A stretch of 64,000 bases of DNA from Cognatiyoonia sp965661665. GTDB taxonomy: Bacteria; Pseudomonadota; Alphaproteobacteria; Rhodobacterales; Rhodobacteraceae. The position numbers were made by a program, and so were the translations under genes. Positions 1 to 9,058 of the stretch are shown here, piece by piece. The stretch spans positions 31,051 through 95,050 of the forward strand of contig NZ_CBFIEO010000012.1 of NCBI RefSeq assembly GCF_965661665.1, given 5' to 3'. Under the pieces are notes generated by a model. That model did not search any database. It had not been told where the DNA came from and worked only from the letters and a program-made list of their open reading frames with translations. Every line of letters starts with the position of its first letter. Within the stretch, counting starts at the first letter, position 1.

Positions 1-1139
1 TTCAGTGTGCTTTCAGGCAAGTCCGTCTGACCTGCGACAAAGCCTGCATTCTCTAACACTGGCAGCAAGATCACCGCCGCAAAGGCCAATGTGAACTTGC
101 TCACCAGCGACCACAGTCCGAAGCCTTGGCCTCCATTCGGTGACACTTTGGCCATTCTGCGGGCAAACATCGCAGGCAGCAGTGTGAGGTCCGCTCCGAT
201 GGTTACTCCAGATAATACGCAGATAACCGCGAATTGGATTTCATCTCCGGTCGATAAAATGACCGTGTAGGCAAAAGAAATGATGGCGAGGACCATCGCG
301 ACCAGCAAAGTGCGCTTGGAGCCGAGGCGGAGCGCTATACGGGACCAGATCGGTGCAGAGAGCGCGGCAGCGAGGAAAAACAGCACCAATAGCGGTCCTT
401 CCCACCCGACGGCGCCGAGGCGGGACTCAACAAAAAAGAGGAAGAGTGTTGAGGATACTGCCAGCGGCGTTGCGTTGAAGAGGGCAAGGATAAGGAGCCG
501 TCGCGCGATTGGATCAGACACGATGACCGAAATATTGGACGGTTCGGAGACCGGTGCCTTGCTCCACTCCGGCCAAATCCAGAGGGTGCCGATAGCGACC
601 GCCGCGACGAAGCCAAGTGCGAAGATGGCAAAGGGTTCATCAACAAAGCTCATCAGGATCGTGGGCGCAACGGCAGCGACACAGACCCCCAGCAAGGCGC
701 CTGTTTCGCGCCACGCGGCCAGTCTGACGTGGCCGTTCTCCATTTTGGAGGCTTTAACCACACCTTGCGCATAGAAATTTATCGTCAAGAAGCTGAACGC
801 GGTGAAAAGGCCCGTGATCGTGAGGCCAAACCACCAAATCGGTGCGAAAGGCGGAGCCACGGCAAACAGCCCCCACATGGAGGCGGCAAGGAGCACAGCA
901 CCCATGCTGACCCAAAATGCCTTGCTGGCGCGCAGGCGTTCACTGATCCAGCCCAACACGGGGTCCTGCACCACGTCAAAGAAGCGCAGTGCGAACAGTA
1001 GCGTTCCGAGTGTGGTCAGACTCACGCCGTAGGTGTCGGCATAGTATTTGGGCGCATAGATATAGATCGGCAGACCCGCGGCGGAGATAAGGGCTGCAAA
1101 CAGGCTGTAGGCTGGCAACCGCTGCGACAGGGCGTTCAT
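1..1139 (-). CDS. MFS transporter, sugar/cation symporter-like (3' end off window)
   Basis: About 379 N-terminal residues are visible before the window edge, so the end of the gene is missing. The translation is a chain of hydrophobic helices with short charged loops, including a motif near residue 55 (RFFDVVQDP) typical of the glycoside-pentoside-hexuronide:cation symporter branch of MFS, an inner-membrane carrier family. The start codon overlaps the DUF1365 stop (ATGA), so the two are probably translationally coupled. It is the third gene of an operon that runs away from rpoE. The substrate cannot be told; in this context a lipid- or stress-related role is only a guess. Confidence 0.75.
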   Translation of the reverse strand, partial: MNALSQRLPAYSLFAALISAAGLPIYIYAPKYYADTYGVSLTTLGTLLFALRFFDVVQDPVLGWISERLRASKAFWVSMGAVLLAASMWGLFAVAPPFAPIWWFGLTITGLFTAFSFLTINFYAQGVVKASKMENGHVRLAAWRETGALLGVCVAAVAPTILMSFVDEPFAIFALGFVAAVAIGTLWIWPEWSKAPVSEPSNISVIVSDPIARRLLILALFNATPLAVSSTLFLFFVESRLGAVGWEGPLLVLFFLAAALSAPIWSRIALRLGSKRTLLVAMVLAIISFAYTVILSTGDEIQFAVICVLSGVTIGADLTLLPAMFARRMAKVSPNGGQGFGLWSLVSKFTLAFAAVILLPVLENAGFVAGQTDLPESTL

Positions 1140-1891
1140 CGGCTTACGTCTTCTACCGGCGGTGCGGGTTGCGACCGGTACGTGGCGCCTTTCCACCAAA
1201 GTTTGATCGCCTGCCAATGGATCAGCGTCAGAACGCGCCGCGACCCAAATGGACGGCGCACGGCGGAGAGGATGATCGACGTGTTTGTCAGCGGCTGCAC
1301 CGGCCCTTTCAGCGTCGCCACCAGCCCGCCGTTGCCACGGGCATAGTCAATATGGATCAAAATTTGATCAGACTGAATGTCGAACCGGAAGGTGTATTCA
1401 CCCTCAACGGGCTGGAACGGTGACACATGCATCAGCTTTTGCGCCTTAATCTCTTCCTCACGACTGATCGGGCGCAGATCATCATGCGAGCAGAGGTAGG
1501 AATGGCGGTCGCCGAAGGTGTTGGTGACTTCTGCAATCACGACCCGCAAGACGTCGGCGGCGTCGTAGCAAAGCCAAAAGCTCACGGGATTAAAGACATG
1601 CCCCATGATCCGTGGCTGGGCGAGAAGCTTGATCGCACCGTAAAGCGTGATGTCATGGTCGGCCAGCACGCCGCGCACCCAGTCGACACCAATCCCGTCA
1701 GTGGGCGGGCCACCATGATCGCGATCGTGCAAAGACATGAAATTGCCGCGATTGCGGGAAAAAAGCGTGGGACCCTTTAAGTCAGCGTCCGCATCCAGCA
1801 AGAGGTAGTCGACGGAGTAGCGAAAGGCGTTTTTCACCTCGCCGCGCCGACCGTGGAACGTTTCGCCCCGGATATGATGCAAATCGCTCAC
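1136..1891 (-). CDS. DUF1365 family protein
   Basis: A 251-residue protein recognised as DUF1365 by its N-terminal block (HHIRGETFHGR) and the central HVFNPVSFWLCYD segment near residue 95. The GTG start overlaps the stop of the upstream FAD oxidoreductase (GTGA), and its own stop overlaps the MFS start, so all three form one transcription unit. The family is usually found beside a COG2907-type FAD oxidoreductase and lipid-modifying enzymes, and a comparable set is a reported RpoE-dependent operon in Rhodobacter sphaeroides. The biochemical function is unknown; a part in fatty-acid or lipid modification is inferred from neighbours. Confidence 0.85.
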   Translation of the reverse strand: MSDLHHIRGETFHGRRGEVKNAFRYSVDYLLLDADADLKGPTLFSRNRGNFMSLHDRDHGGPPTDGIGVDWVRGVLADHDITLYGAIKLLAQPRIMGHVFNPVSFWLCYDAADVLRVVIAEVTNTFGDRHSYLCSHDDLRPISREEEIKAQKLMHVSPFQPVEGEYTFRFDIQSDQILIHIDYARGNGGLVATLKGPVQPLTNTSIILSAVRRPFGSRRVLTLIHWQAIKLWWKGATYRSQPAPPVEDVSR

Positions 1892-3186
1892 TCTGCAGCC
1901 AGCTCAAGCCGCTCCATCGCGTTAAGGGCGTTCACGGCGTCATAGGCGGAGGACAGGCCATCTTCGTGAAAACCGTTTTTCATCCATGCGCCACAGAACC
2001 ATGTCCGGTTTGACCCGTTCATCGAAATCGCCCGCTCCTGCGCTTCGAGCGCGGCGGTGTCATAGACGGGGTGGCGCAGCGTGCATTCGTCCCAAATCAT
2101 CTCCTCCCGGATCGGGCGCGTGGAATTAAGCGTCACCATGAAGTGATTGTCCTGTGGGATGTTCTGAAGCGAGTTCATCCAGTAGGTCAGGTCAATCTGG
2201 TTGGAGCGCTTGTTGTCGTCTTCCGTATAGACCCACGACGACCAGACGGAGCGGCGGCGTGGCATCATGGCAGTGTCGGAATGCAAAACCACTTTGTTCG
2301 GCTGATACCGGATCGCGTCCAGCGTCTCCCGTTCCGCATGGGTGGGATCAGCCAGAAGTTTGAGTGTATCGTCGGAATGCGTGGCAAAGATCACCTCATC
2401 AAACAGCTCCCATTCCGCGCCATTAGTCTTGACGTGGACGCCAAGTGGCGTGCGTTTGACCGCATCAATTGGGGCGCTGAGGCGGATATCGACACCGCGT
2501 TGGATCATATCGCTGCCCAAACGACTGACGTATTCGATGGAGCCGCCTTTGACCGTATACCACTGGTGTTGCCCTGTCGCGGCGAGTAGCGCGTGATTGT
2601 CAAAGAATTTCATCAGCGCATAGGCCGGAAAATCGAGGATCTTTTCTTTCGGCGTCGACCAAATCGCGCCAGAGAAAGGCAGGATGTAGTGGTTGGCGAA
2701 GAAGGTGCTGAGGTTAAGCTTCTCCATCAGACCAGCGACGGTCAGACCGCCCTCCTTGCTGGCCTCAAGCCCGTGTTTGTTGAAAACGATTAAGTCGCGG
2801 ATCATGCGGTAGAATTGTGGGCTGAGCATTTTGCGCCGTGTGGCGAACAAGGCATTTAGGCTGGCCAGCGCGTATTCGAAACGCCCACCGTTGAAGGAGG
2901 CGCCAAAGCTCATGTTGCTTTTCATCACTGGCACGTCGAGGTGCTCAAACAGATCGACCAGGTTGGGGTAGTTCTCATAGTTGAAAACGATGAAGCCAGT
3001 GTCGACAGGTGTATCGCGGTTTGGACCCGCCCATTTTGTGCGGGCATGGCCACCCAGACGATTTTCCGCCTCAAACAGAACGACGCGGTGATCCTTCGCC
3101 AGGAGGTGTGCCGCCCCCATTCCTGAAATCCCCGCCCCGATTACAGCAATTTTTCGTGGCGCTGCGGTCCCAGTCTCAAACGGCAT
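1888..3186 (-). CDS. FAD-dependent amine-oxidase-like oxidoreductase (COG2907 type)
   Basis: This 432-residue protein opens with a dinucleotide-binding motif (IAVIGAGISGMGAAHLL, about residues 13-29) followed by an FAD-contacting E-x-x-x-x-x-GG-H segment (EAENRLGGHARTK). It ends with the FAD-binding block of the amine oxidase fold (FCGAWMKNGFHEDG). It is the promoter-proximal gene of the operon leading away from rpoE, overlapping DUF1365 by 4 bases. In related bacteria such flavoproteins act on membrane lipids or fatty acids in the singlet-oxygen response; the reaction here is inferred, not shown. Its start is an ATG 115 nt from the rpoE promoter motif. Confidence 0.85.
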   Translation of the reverse strand: MPFETGTAAPRKIAVIGAGISGMGAAHLLAKDHRVVLFEAENRLGGHARTKWAGPNRDTPVDTGFIVFNYENYPNLVDLFEHLDVPVMKSNMSFGASFNGGRFEYALASLNALFATRRKMLSPQFYRMIRDLIVFNKHGLEASKEGGLTVAGLMEKLNLSTFFANHYILPFSGAIWSTPKEKILDFPAYALMKFFDNHALLAATGQHQWYTVKGGSIEYVSRLGSDMIQRGVDIRLSAPIDAVKRTPLGVHVKTNGAEWELFDEVIFATHSDDTLKLLADPTHAERETLDAIRYQPNKVVLHSDTAMMPRRRSVWSSWVYTEDDNKRSNQIDLTYWMNSLQNIPQDNHFMVTLNSTRPIREEMIWDECTLRHPVYDTAALEAQERAISMNGSNRTWFCGAWMKNGFHEDGLSSAYDAVNALNAMERLELAAE

Positions 3187-3221
3187 TCACGTCTTCCTTG
3201 TCGCTCAGATCTTGCGTGAGC

Positions 3222-3251
3222 TTCCTACGCTGCAAGACTTAGATCGGATGA
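3222..3251 (-). promoter_or_regulatory. Possible RpoE-type promoter for the FAD oxidoreductase operon
   Basis: Read on the minus strand, TCATCC (3251-3246), an 18-base spacer and TAGGAA (3227-3222) lie about 35 bases upstream of the ATG at 3186. The first hexamer differs by one base from the TGATCC element of the rpoE promoter on the other strand, and the spacer is the same length. The assignment is an inference and weaker than that for the rpoE promoter. Confidence 0.35.
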
Positions 3252-3275
3252 ATTGGAAGAACAGCAAAAAAATTG

Positions 3276-3305
3276 TGATCCAGAATGATCTTACCCGCGT
3301 ATTGA
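3276..3305 (+). promoter_or_regulatory. Candidate autoregulatory RpoE promoter of rpoE-chrR
   Basis: TGATCC at 3276-3281, an 18-base spacer and TATTGA at 3300-3305. TGATC is the known -35 core of RpoE (ECF11) promoters in Rhodobacter, including rpoE's own. Transcription would start near 3312, which excludes the in-frame ATG at 3310 as start codon and supports the GTG at 3415. The -10 match is less certain. Confidence 0.55.
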
Positions 3306-3414
3306 AAACATGTTGACGACCGCCGAAGCCGCCAGCAAAGCAGATACAACGCTTGCGCTGGACGAGAAACCGCGCCACCAAGGGGTGACGCGGCTCGTTT
3401 TGAGGTCAAAGACT

Positions 3415-3969
3415 GTGACAGATTCAGAAGTCACCACGCGCATGATGTGGGTCAGCCACATGTACGCCGTGCAGGACACGCAGGACAAAACGGCCTTCGC
3501 CGAATTGTTCAGCCACTTCGCGCCGCGTGTGAAATCCTTCTTGATGAAGTCAGGCGCTAGCCACGACGTGGCGGAAGAATGCGCGCAAGACGTAATGGCC
3601 ACCTTGTGGCGAAAGGCCCATCTGTTTGATCCGGCCAAAGCGAGCGTGTCGACATGGATCTTCACCATCGCACGGAACAGACGGATCGACCTGTTGCGAA
3701 AGCAGCGGCGGCCTGAGCCAGAAGATTTGCCATGGGGCCCAGAGGCTGAGCCAGATCAGGCGGATGTCATTGCGCTCCAACAGGAGACACAGCAGTTGGG
3801 CCAAGCTTTGGCGCAACTGCCAGAGAAACAGAGGATTTTGATTGAGAAAGCCTACTTTGGCGATCTCTCTCATAGTGAAATTGCAGCTGAGACTGGCCTG
3901 CCGCTGGGGACGATCAAATCCCGTATCCGGCTTGCCTTGGAACGGCTTCGCCATAACTTGAAGTGCTGA
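3415..3969 (+). CDS. rpoE: ECF sigma factor RpoE (ChrR-controlled, singlet-oxygen response)
   Basis: A 184-residue sigma-70 family protein with region 2 (F-x-x-H-F-A-P-R-V-K-S-F, then DVAEECAQDVMATLWRKA) and region 4 with a helix-turn-helix (SEIAAETGLPLGTIKSRIRLAL). The frame is open from an ATG at 3310, but the GTG at 3415 is chosen. A GAGG lies 9 bases upstream of it, the promoter motif would start transcription past 3310, and the length then fits the family. The chrR start follows 4 bases after the stop. The pair is the ECF11 type that in Rhodobacter answers singlet oxygen; an internal ATG at residues 11-12 is an alternative start. Confidence 0.93.
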   Translation: MTDSEVTTRMMWVSHMYAVQDTQDKTAFAELFSHFAPRVKSFLMKSGASHDVAEECAQDVMATLWRKAHLFDPAKASVSTWIFTIARNRRIDLLRKQRRPEPEDLPWGPEAEPDQADVIALQQETQQLGQALAQLPEKQRILIEKAYFGDLSHSEIAAETGLPLGTIKSRIRLALERLRHNLKC

Positions 3970-3973
3970 GAAT

Positions 3974-4627
3974 ATGACGACGATCAAACATCATCTAACC
4001 GACGCCCTTTTGATGGGATATTCCGCTGGCACCTTGCCAGAGGCGTTTAACGTCGTGATTGCAACGCACATCTCCATGTGTGACACCTGCCGTGCGGCAC
4101 TTGCTGAGTATGACGCTGTGGGTGGTGAGGTCATGATGTCCGGCGACACAGTTGAATTGGCCGAAGACAGCCTGCAGGCAACACTTGCGCTGATCGCAGA
4201 CAATGCGTTCCGTCAGGAAGAAGAAATGCGGGCAGATGCGATTGCGTCAGATGTGCCAACACCGCTGCAGGATTATGTTGGCGGCGACCTCAGCAACGTT
4301 AAATGGCGCAAGATTGGTGGGGGCGTGAGCCAGATGGTTCTGCCAACATCAAAAGACGCGTCTGTGCGCTTGCTGAAAATCCCAGGTGGGGCGGCAATGC
4401 CTGACCACGGTCACAACGGGACGGAGCTTACGCTGGTCTTGAAAGGGGCCTTTGCAGACGATCACGATCGTTTCGGTGTCGGCGACGTGGAAGTGGCAAA
4501 TGAAGATTTGCACCACACCCCCATTGCGGAGCCGGGCGAAGACTGCATCTGTCTGGCCGCGACCGATGCGCCGCTTAAATTCAACGGTTTCCTCCCGCGG
4601 ATCGCGCAAAAGATCATGCGCATCTGA
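3974..4627 (+). CDS. chrR: ChrR zinc-binding anti-sigma factor with C-terminal cupin domain
   Basis: A 217-residue cytoplasmic anti-sigma factor that sequesters RpoE until singlet oxygen or organic hydroperoxide is sensed. The N-terminal zinc-binding anti-sigma domain has His7, His32, Cys36 and Cys39, the same spacing as the H6/H31/C35/C38 set of R. sphaeroides ChrR. The C-terminal cupin has His145, His147, Glu151 and His181, matching the second metal site (H141/H143/E147/H177) at a constant offset of four. Both metal sites therefore appear intact. It is co-transcribed with rpoE and followed by a strong hairpin terminator. Confidence 0.95.
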   Translation: MTTIKHHLTDALLMGYSAGTLPEAFNVVIATHISMCDTCRAALAEYDAVGGEVMMSGDTVELAEDSLQATLALIADNAFRQEEEMRADAIASDVPTPLQDYVGGDLSNVKWRKIGGGVSQMVLPTSKDASVRLLKIPGGAAMPDHGHNGTELTLVLKGAFADDHDRFGVGDVEVANEDLHHTPIAEPGEDCICLAATDAPLKFNGFLPRIAQKIMRI

Positions 4628-4655
4628 ACCGGTTCCGCAGGCCGGAATTGAAAGT

Positions 4656-4691
4656 AAAGGGTCCTCTCTCCCCTCGTGAGGACCCTTTTTT
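4656..4691 (+). terminator. Intrinsic terminator after chrR
   Basis: An 11-bp perfect stem (4656-4666 with 4678-4688; core GGGTCCTC/GAGGACCC), an 11-base loop and a run of six T on the plus strand. The T run overlaps the TAA stop of the convergent rmuC gene; on the minus strand only three T follow, so it mainly serves chrR. Confidence 0.9.
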
Positions 4692-5862
4692 AGCTCTTAG
4701 GCTTGGACAGCCGGACGACCGTTTCATCGTCACCCTTGGCCAGTTCTTCAAAATCAAAATTATCCAAGCGACGGGCGCGTTTGCCGGCTTTGTCGGCGCT
4801 GACTTTGATGTCGTTGATGTCTTTGGCCGCTTGGCTGAAGTGCCGGTCGAGGTTGTCGACCCGTGTACCCAACCGGTCCACATCGGCGTAGAGCAGGCCC
4901 AGTTCCTTGCGGATCGCGCCTGCTTGCTCCCGCATCCGCGCGTCTTTCAGGATCGCACGCATTGTGTTTAGTGTGGCCATGCAAGTCGTGGGCGAGACGA
5001 TCCAAACACGAGCGGCGAAGCCTTCGCGGATAAGTTCGGGGAAATTGGAGTGGAGTTCGGCGTAGACCGCCTCTGACGGTAAGAACATAAGCGCACCGTC
5101 CGCGGTTTCACCTTCGACGATGTATTTTTCAGAGATGGCCTTGATATGTGCCTTGACCGAGGACCGCATCAACCGCGCCGCTTCGTTCACTTCCCAATCG
5201 TTGGTAGCGTTATGCAGCGCCTCGTAAGCCTCAAGCGGGAATTTACTGTCTAGCACAATCGGTCCCGGCGGGTTTGGCAGGTGGATCACGCAATCCGCGC
5301 GTTTGCCGTTGGATAGCGTGTGCTGAAACGCATAGGCATCGGACGGCAGGGCTTTCGACACGATGTCATTGAGTTGGATTTCGCCGAACGCGCCACGGGT
5401 CTGCTTATTGGACAGGATGTCTTGCAGGGTCAGCACGTCACCCGACAGTTTGGTGATGTTTTCCTGCGCTTTGTCGATGGTTTTCAGCCGTTGCTGCAAT
5501 TCACCAAGCGATTGCGCCGTGCGCTGCGCGCTGGCCGACAGGTTCTGGCCCATCGCCTCATTCACTTGGGTCAGGCGCTGTTCCATCAGCTTGAGCGTCT
5601 GCGCTTGTTGCTGGGCCTGCGCCTCCGTCACGGAATTCAGGCCCCCAAAAAGCTGTTGTTGGCCGTTGGAAAGCTCGGTCACTCGGCTCCCCAACCCGCC
5701 CATCTGCGCGGCAAGGTGTTGGGTGAACATCGTGGACTGCCCTGCCCGACGGACCATGACGATAAGCAGGACAACGACAAGCAGCAACACAAGTACAGCC
5801 GCAATCGCAGCCAACACGATGGGGTCAGAGAGGCCATAGGTGGTGCCGTTAATCTCGTTCAT
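4690..5862 (-). CDS. rmuC: DNA recombination protein RmuC
   Basis: A 390-residue protein with one N-terminal transmembrane segment (about residues 14-37), a long Gln-rich coiled-coil region (about 40-135) and the RmuC domain. That domain is a PD-(D/E)XK nuclease-like fold, marked by the conserved IVLDSKFPLEAYEAL block near residue 205. RmuC limits recombination between short inverted repeats in E. coli; the nuclease activity is predicted. It overlaps mutL by four bases (ATGA), so both are co-translated repair genes and this is the last gene of a long minus-strand operon. Confidence 0.93.
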   Translation of the reverse strand: MNEINGTTYGLSDPIVLAAIAAVLVLLLVVVLLIVMVRRAGQSTMFTQHLAAQMGGLGSRVTELSNGQQQLFGGLNSVTEAQAQQQAQTLKLMEQRLTQVNEAMGQNLSASAQRTAQSLGELQQRLKTIDKAQENITKLSGDVLTLQDILSNKQTRGAFGEIQLNDIVSKALPSDAYAFQHTLSNGKRADCVIHLPNPPGPIVLDSKFPLEAYEALHNATNDWEVNEAARLMRSSVKAHIKAISEKYIVEGETADGALMFLPSEAVYAELHSNFPELIREGFAARVWIVSPTTCMATLNTMRAILKDARMREQAGAIRKELGLLYADVDRLGTRVDNLDRHFSQAAKDINDIKVSADKAGKRARRLDNFDFEELAKGDDETVVRLSKPKS

Positions 5863-7685
5863 GTGCGTCCAAACAACCGTTCAATGTCAGAGAGTTTCAG
5901 TTCCACATAGGTGGGGCGCCCGTGGTTGCATTGGCCGGAAAGGGGCGTCGCCTCCATCTCCCGCAGGAGCGCGTTCATTTCAGCGGCCTGCATCCGACGG
6001 CCGGAGCGGATGGAGCCATGACAGGCCACACGGCTGAGGATCGCTTCGATCTTGGCTTGAAAGCCAGCGCTGTCGCCTTGATCGGCCAATTCGTCCAACA
6101 CGTCGCGGATCATCGCTTCGGCGTTCACTTCGCCCAAAATGGCGGGGGTCTCGCGTACCGCGACGGACCCGCCTCCAAAGGGTTCAATCGTCAGGCCAAG
6201 GCGCGACAGATCATCAGCGATGGCAACGAGGGAGGCCGCTTCATCCTCCGTCATCTCGATGATTTCTGGGATCAGGAGCGCCTGTGCCGCGACGCCATTC
6301 TCCGCCATCTGAGACTTCAGCTTTTCGTAGACCAGCCGTTCGTGCGCAGCGTGCTGATCGACGATGACCATGCCGGTTTTGGTCTGCGCGATGATGTAGT
6401 TTTCATGCACCTGCGCCCGTGCAGCACCAAGCGGGTTTGCTTCGAGCGGCGTTTCTTCCATCGGTTGGTCCACAACTGGTTCAACGCGGGCGGAGGGCGC
6501 TTCCTGAAAGCCGGGGGCTTGCGCTTGGAAAGTCATGGAGCGCGCGGTGAAGCTGGGGCGGTCCATTTGGTAGACCCCTGCCTCTGTCGTGGGTTCCGCG
6601 CGCATAGCACCAAGCGTTGCGGAGGCGACCGTTGTCGATGCGCGGTGCCCTGCATCGGTCAAGGCGTGGCGCAGGGCTGAGACGATCAAGCCGCGCACCG
6701 TGCCTGGATCGCGAAAGCGTACTTCCGATTTTGCGGGATGGACGTTGACATCGACCAGCGTTGGATCGCAGTCGACAAAGAGGGCCGCGACAGGATGACG
6801 GGCGCGGCTGAGGACATCCATGTAGGCGGCACGTAGTGCGCCCAGCAACATCTTGTCGCGAACAGGCCGTCCGTTCACGAAAAGAAACTGCGCAACTGCA
6901 GCACCCCGTGAATAGGTTGGCAGCGCGGCGTAGCCTGTTAGATGAAACCCGTCCCGCTCTGCATCGATGGGCAGCGCATTCTCCGCAAAATCTTTGCCCA
7001 GTACGCTGCGCAATCGGCCATGCAGCGCATCGAAAAGATCACCCGTTTCGGGATCGGCGCGAAAGGTCACGCGGCTGCTGCCGCCTGTGGCATCGGTCAG
7101 AGTGAAACCCACGAAAGGCTCCGCCATCGCGAGGCGTTTGACCACATCGGTGATGGCTTGGTTTTCGGCACGGTCGGTGCGCAGGAATTTCAACCGTGCT
7201 GGCGTCGCGTAGAAAAGATCGCGCAGCTCTACCGTCGTGCCTTTGGACCGCGCGGCGGGGCGCACGGGCGTCGCGTTTCCACCTGCGACTGTAATCTCTG
7301 CCGCGTCACCCAGCGCACGGCTGGTGATGGTCAGGCGCCCAACCGCCCCGAGGGAGGGCAATGCCTCCCCCCGAAAACCGAAGCTGTGAATGTTGAGCAG
7401 GTCAGTGCCGTCGATTTTTGAGGTTGCATGGCGCGACAGGGCCAGCGGTAGGTCGTCCGGCTCAATCCCGCAGCCATCATCTGAAACACGGATCAGTGTC
7501 TTACCACCATCGGCGATTGTCACCTCAATCCGCGTGGCCCCAGCGTCGAGCGCATTCTCCACCAGTTCTTTGGCGGCAGAGGCCGGACGCTCAACCACCT
7601 CACCAGCCGCGATGCGGTTTATGGCGGCTTCATCAAGCTGCCGAATGACTGGCTGAGCCTCTATCTGGTGGACGGTTGCGGTCAT
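5859..7685 (-). CDS. mutL: DNA mismatch repair protein MutL
   Basis: A 608-residue MutL with the GHKL ATPase motifs in the N-terminal half (ELVENALDAGA at 40-50, DDGCG at 69-73, GFRGEAL near 105). The C-terminal dimerisation domain holds the endonuclease signature DQHAAHERLVYE starting near residue 443. The zinc-site blocks ACHGS and CNHGRPT are near the end. It is therefore the nicking type of MutL used by organisms without MutH/Dam, which fits a cell whose methylation is CcrM-type. It follows the M16 peptidase genes and overlaps rmuC. Confidence 0.97.
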   Translation of the reverse strand: MTATVHQIEAQPVIRQLDEAAINRIAAGEVVERPASAAKELVENALDAGATRIEVTIADGGKTLIRVSDDGCGIEPDDLPLALSRHATSKIDGTDLLNIHSFGFRGEALPSLGAVGRLTITSRALGDAAEITVAGGNATPVRPAARSKGTTVELRDLFYATPARLKFLRTDRAENQAITDVVKRLAMAEPFVGFTLTDATGGSSRVTFRADPETGDLFDALHGRLRSVLGKDFAENALPIDAERDGFHLTGYAALPTYSRGAAVAQFLFVNGRPVRDKMLLGALRAAYMDVLSRARHPVAALFVDCDPTLVDVNVHPAKSEVRFRDPGTVRGLIVSALRHALTDAGHRASTTVASATLGAMRAEPTTEAGVYQMDRPSFTARSMTFQAQAPGFQEAPSARVEPVVDQPMEETPLEANPLGAARAQVHENYIIAQTKTGMVIVDQHAAHERLVYEKLKSQMAENGVAAQALLIPEIIEMTEDEAASLVAIADDLSRLGLTIEPFGGGSVAVRETPAILGEVNAEAMIRDVLDELADQGDSAGFQAKIEAILSRVACHGSIRSGRRMQAAEMNALLREMEATPLSGQCNHGRPTYVELKLSDIERLFGRT

Positions 7686-7744
7686 GCCACAATAAGTAGC
7701 ATGACTCGCCTCGATTCTACGAGCGCTATTCGCCCGTCATTATC

Positions 7745-9058
7745 CTATTGCGTGGCGTCCAATCCAACCGGTTGACCGACCACAACAAAATGCAGCGCGT
7801 CGGTTTCCAGAAGCTCCCCCGCAACGCGTTTGATGTCGTCGAGCGTCACCGCTTCGATGAAATCGTTGCGGTTGACGACATAGTCGGAGGCCAAACCGAT
7901 CATCTGCATCCCTGCGAGGATCGACGCGATTTCTGCATTCCCATCAAACCGCAGCGGGTATTCGCCCGTCAGGTAGGTCTTGGCGGTTGCCAGTTCTTCC
8001 TCGGTCAGGCCCTCTTCCGCCATTTTCGCCCATTCCGCTTTGGTCACTTCAATGGCCTCAGCGATGGTTTCGTTGGAGGAGGCGACGGAGCCGAGATATA
8101 GTTCCGCATGGAATTTCGGAATCAGGTAGGTGCCGATCCCATAAGTCAGCCCGCGTTTCTCACGTACTTCGGTCATCAGACGGGACTCAAACCCTCCGGC
8201 ACCGAGCACTTGGTTGATGATGTAAGCGGCGAAGAAGTCTTCATCATCGCGTTCAATGCCTTCATGCCCGAAAAGCGCGACAGACTGCGGTGTTTCAAAA
8301 TCAATCACCGTGATGCCAGGACCGAGGCCGAACTCAACATCCTCGGGCAGCGGTGGCCCCTCACCGGGCAGATCGCCCAGCAGGTCATCGACCAAAGCGC
8401 CCAGTTCGGCTTCTGTGATGTCGCCAACTGCGCTGACAAACATGCGGTCTCGGGTCAGCGCGTTCTGGTGTGCCGTCACGATGTCATCGCGGGTCAGAGC
8501 GTTCACGGTTTCTGCCGTGCCGTCGAGTGAGCTGCCATAGGGGTGATCACCGAAGGCTGCGGCATTGAATGCAGCACTCGCGATGCGGTTCGGGTTCTTC
8601 GCATCGGATGCAATGCCAGACAGAACCTGCGCCCGCACTCGATCGATGGCAAACTGGTCAAAGCGCGGGTTGGTGAGCGCTTCGCGCAAAAGCGCCACAG
8701 CCTCATCCCTGTTTTCCGTCAGGAACTGGGCGGAGATTGAAATGGTGTCGTCGTAAGCCCGAAAACCGAAGCTCGCGGCGAGGCTTTCGCGTTTGGCCTG
8801 AAACGCTTGCGCGTCCATGTCGCCTGCGCCTTCCTCGATCAGTGCCATCATCAGGTTGGTGGCGCCGCGCTTGCCCGAAAGGTCAAGCGATGCGCCGCCA
8901 CGGATGCGGATTTCCAAGGCTGTGAAGGGGATGGAGGGTTCTTCCACCATCCAAACATTGATGCCGCCCGGTGTGACGAAATCCTGAATTTCGATCGCGG
9001 CATGGGCTGTGGATGCGCCCGTCGCGACCCAGAGGGATAGCAAGACACGTTTGATCAT
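7745..9058 (-). CDS. M16 family peptidase-like subunit lacking the zinc motif
   Basis: A 437-residue exported protein with a signal peptide of about 20 residues (cut after AHA). It has the two-lobed M16/insulinase fold, with the conserved R-x-x-Y block (REKRGLTYGIGTYL) in the C-terminal half. The N-terminal position where M16 enzymes carry HxxEH reads GATNLMMALIEEGAG, so the zinc ligands are absent. Such proteins pair with a catalytic M16 subunit, and that partner is the immediately upstream gene, overlapping by four bases. It is predicted to be a non-catalytic periplasmic subunit of a heteromeric peptidase; the substrate is unknown. Confidence 0.9.
   Translation of the reverse strand: MIKRVLLSLWVATGASTAHAAIEIQDFVTPGGINVWMVEEPSIPFTALEIRIRGGASLDLSGKRGATNLMMALIEEGAGDMDAQAFQAKRESLAASFGFRAYDDTISISAQFLTENRDEAVALLREALTNPRFDQFAIDRVRAQVLSGIASDAKNPNRIASAAFNAAAFGDHPYGSSLDGTAETVNALTRDDIVTAHQNALTRDRMFVSAVGDITEAELGALVDDLLGDLPGEGPPLPEDVEFGLGPGITVIDFETPQSVALFGHEGIERDDEDFFAAYIINQVLGAGGFESRLMTEVREKRGLTYGIGTYLIPKFHAELYLGSVASSNETIAEAIEVTKAEWAKMAEEGLTEEELATAKTYLTGEYPLRFDGNAEIASILAGMQMIGLASDYVVNRNDFIEAVTLDDIKRVAGELLETDALHFVVVGQPVGLDATQ

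Noticed and set aside
2071..2589. 172-residue plus-strand frame inside the FAD oxidoreductase gene
   Set aside because: It is antisense to a well-conserved flavoprotein and shows no domain; such shadow frames are common in this GC-rich DNA.
3310..3414. N-terminal extension of RpoE from the ATG at 3310
   Set aside because: The predicted transcription start lies past this ATG, it lacks a ribosome site, and the extension has no sigma-factor similarity.
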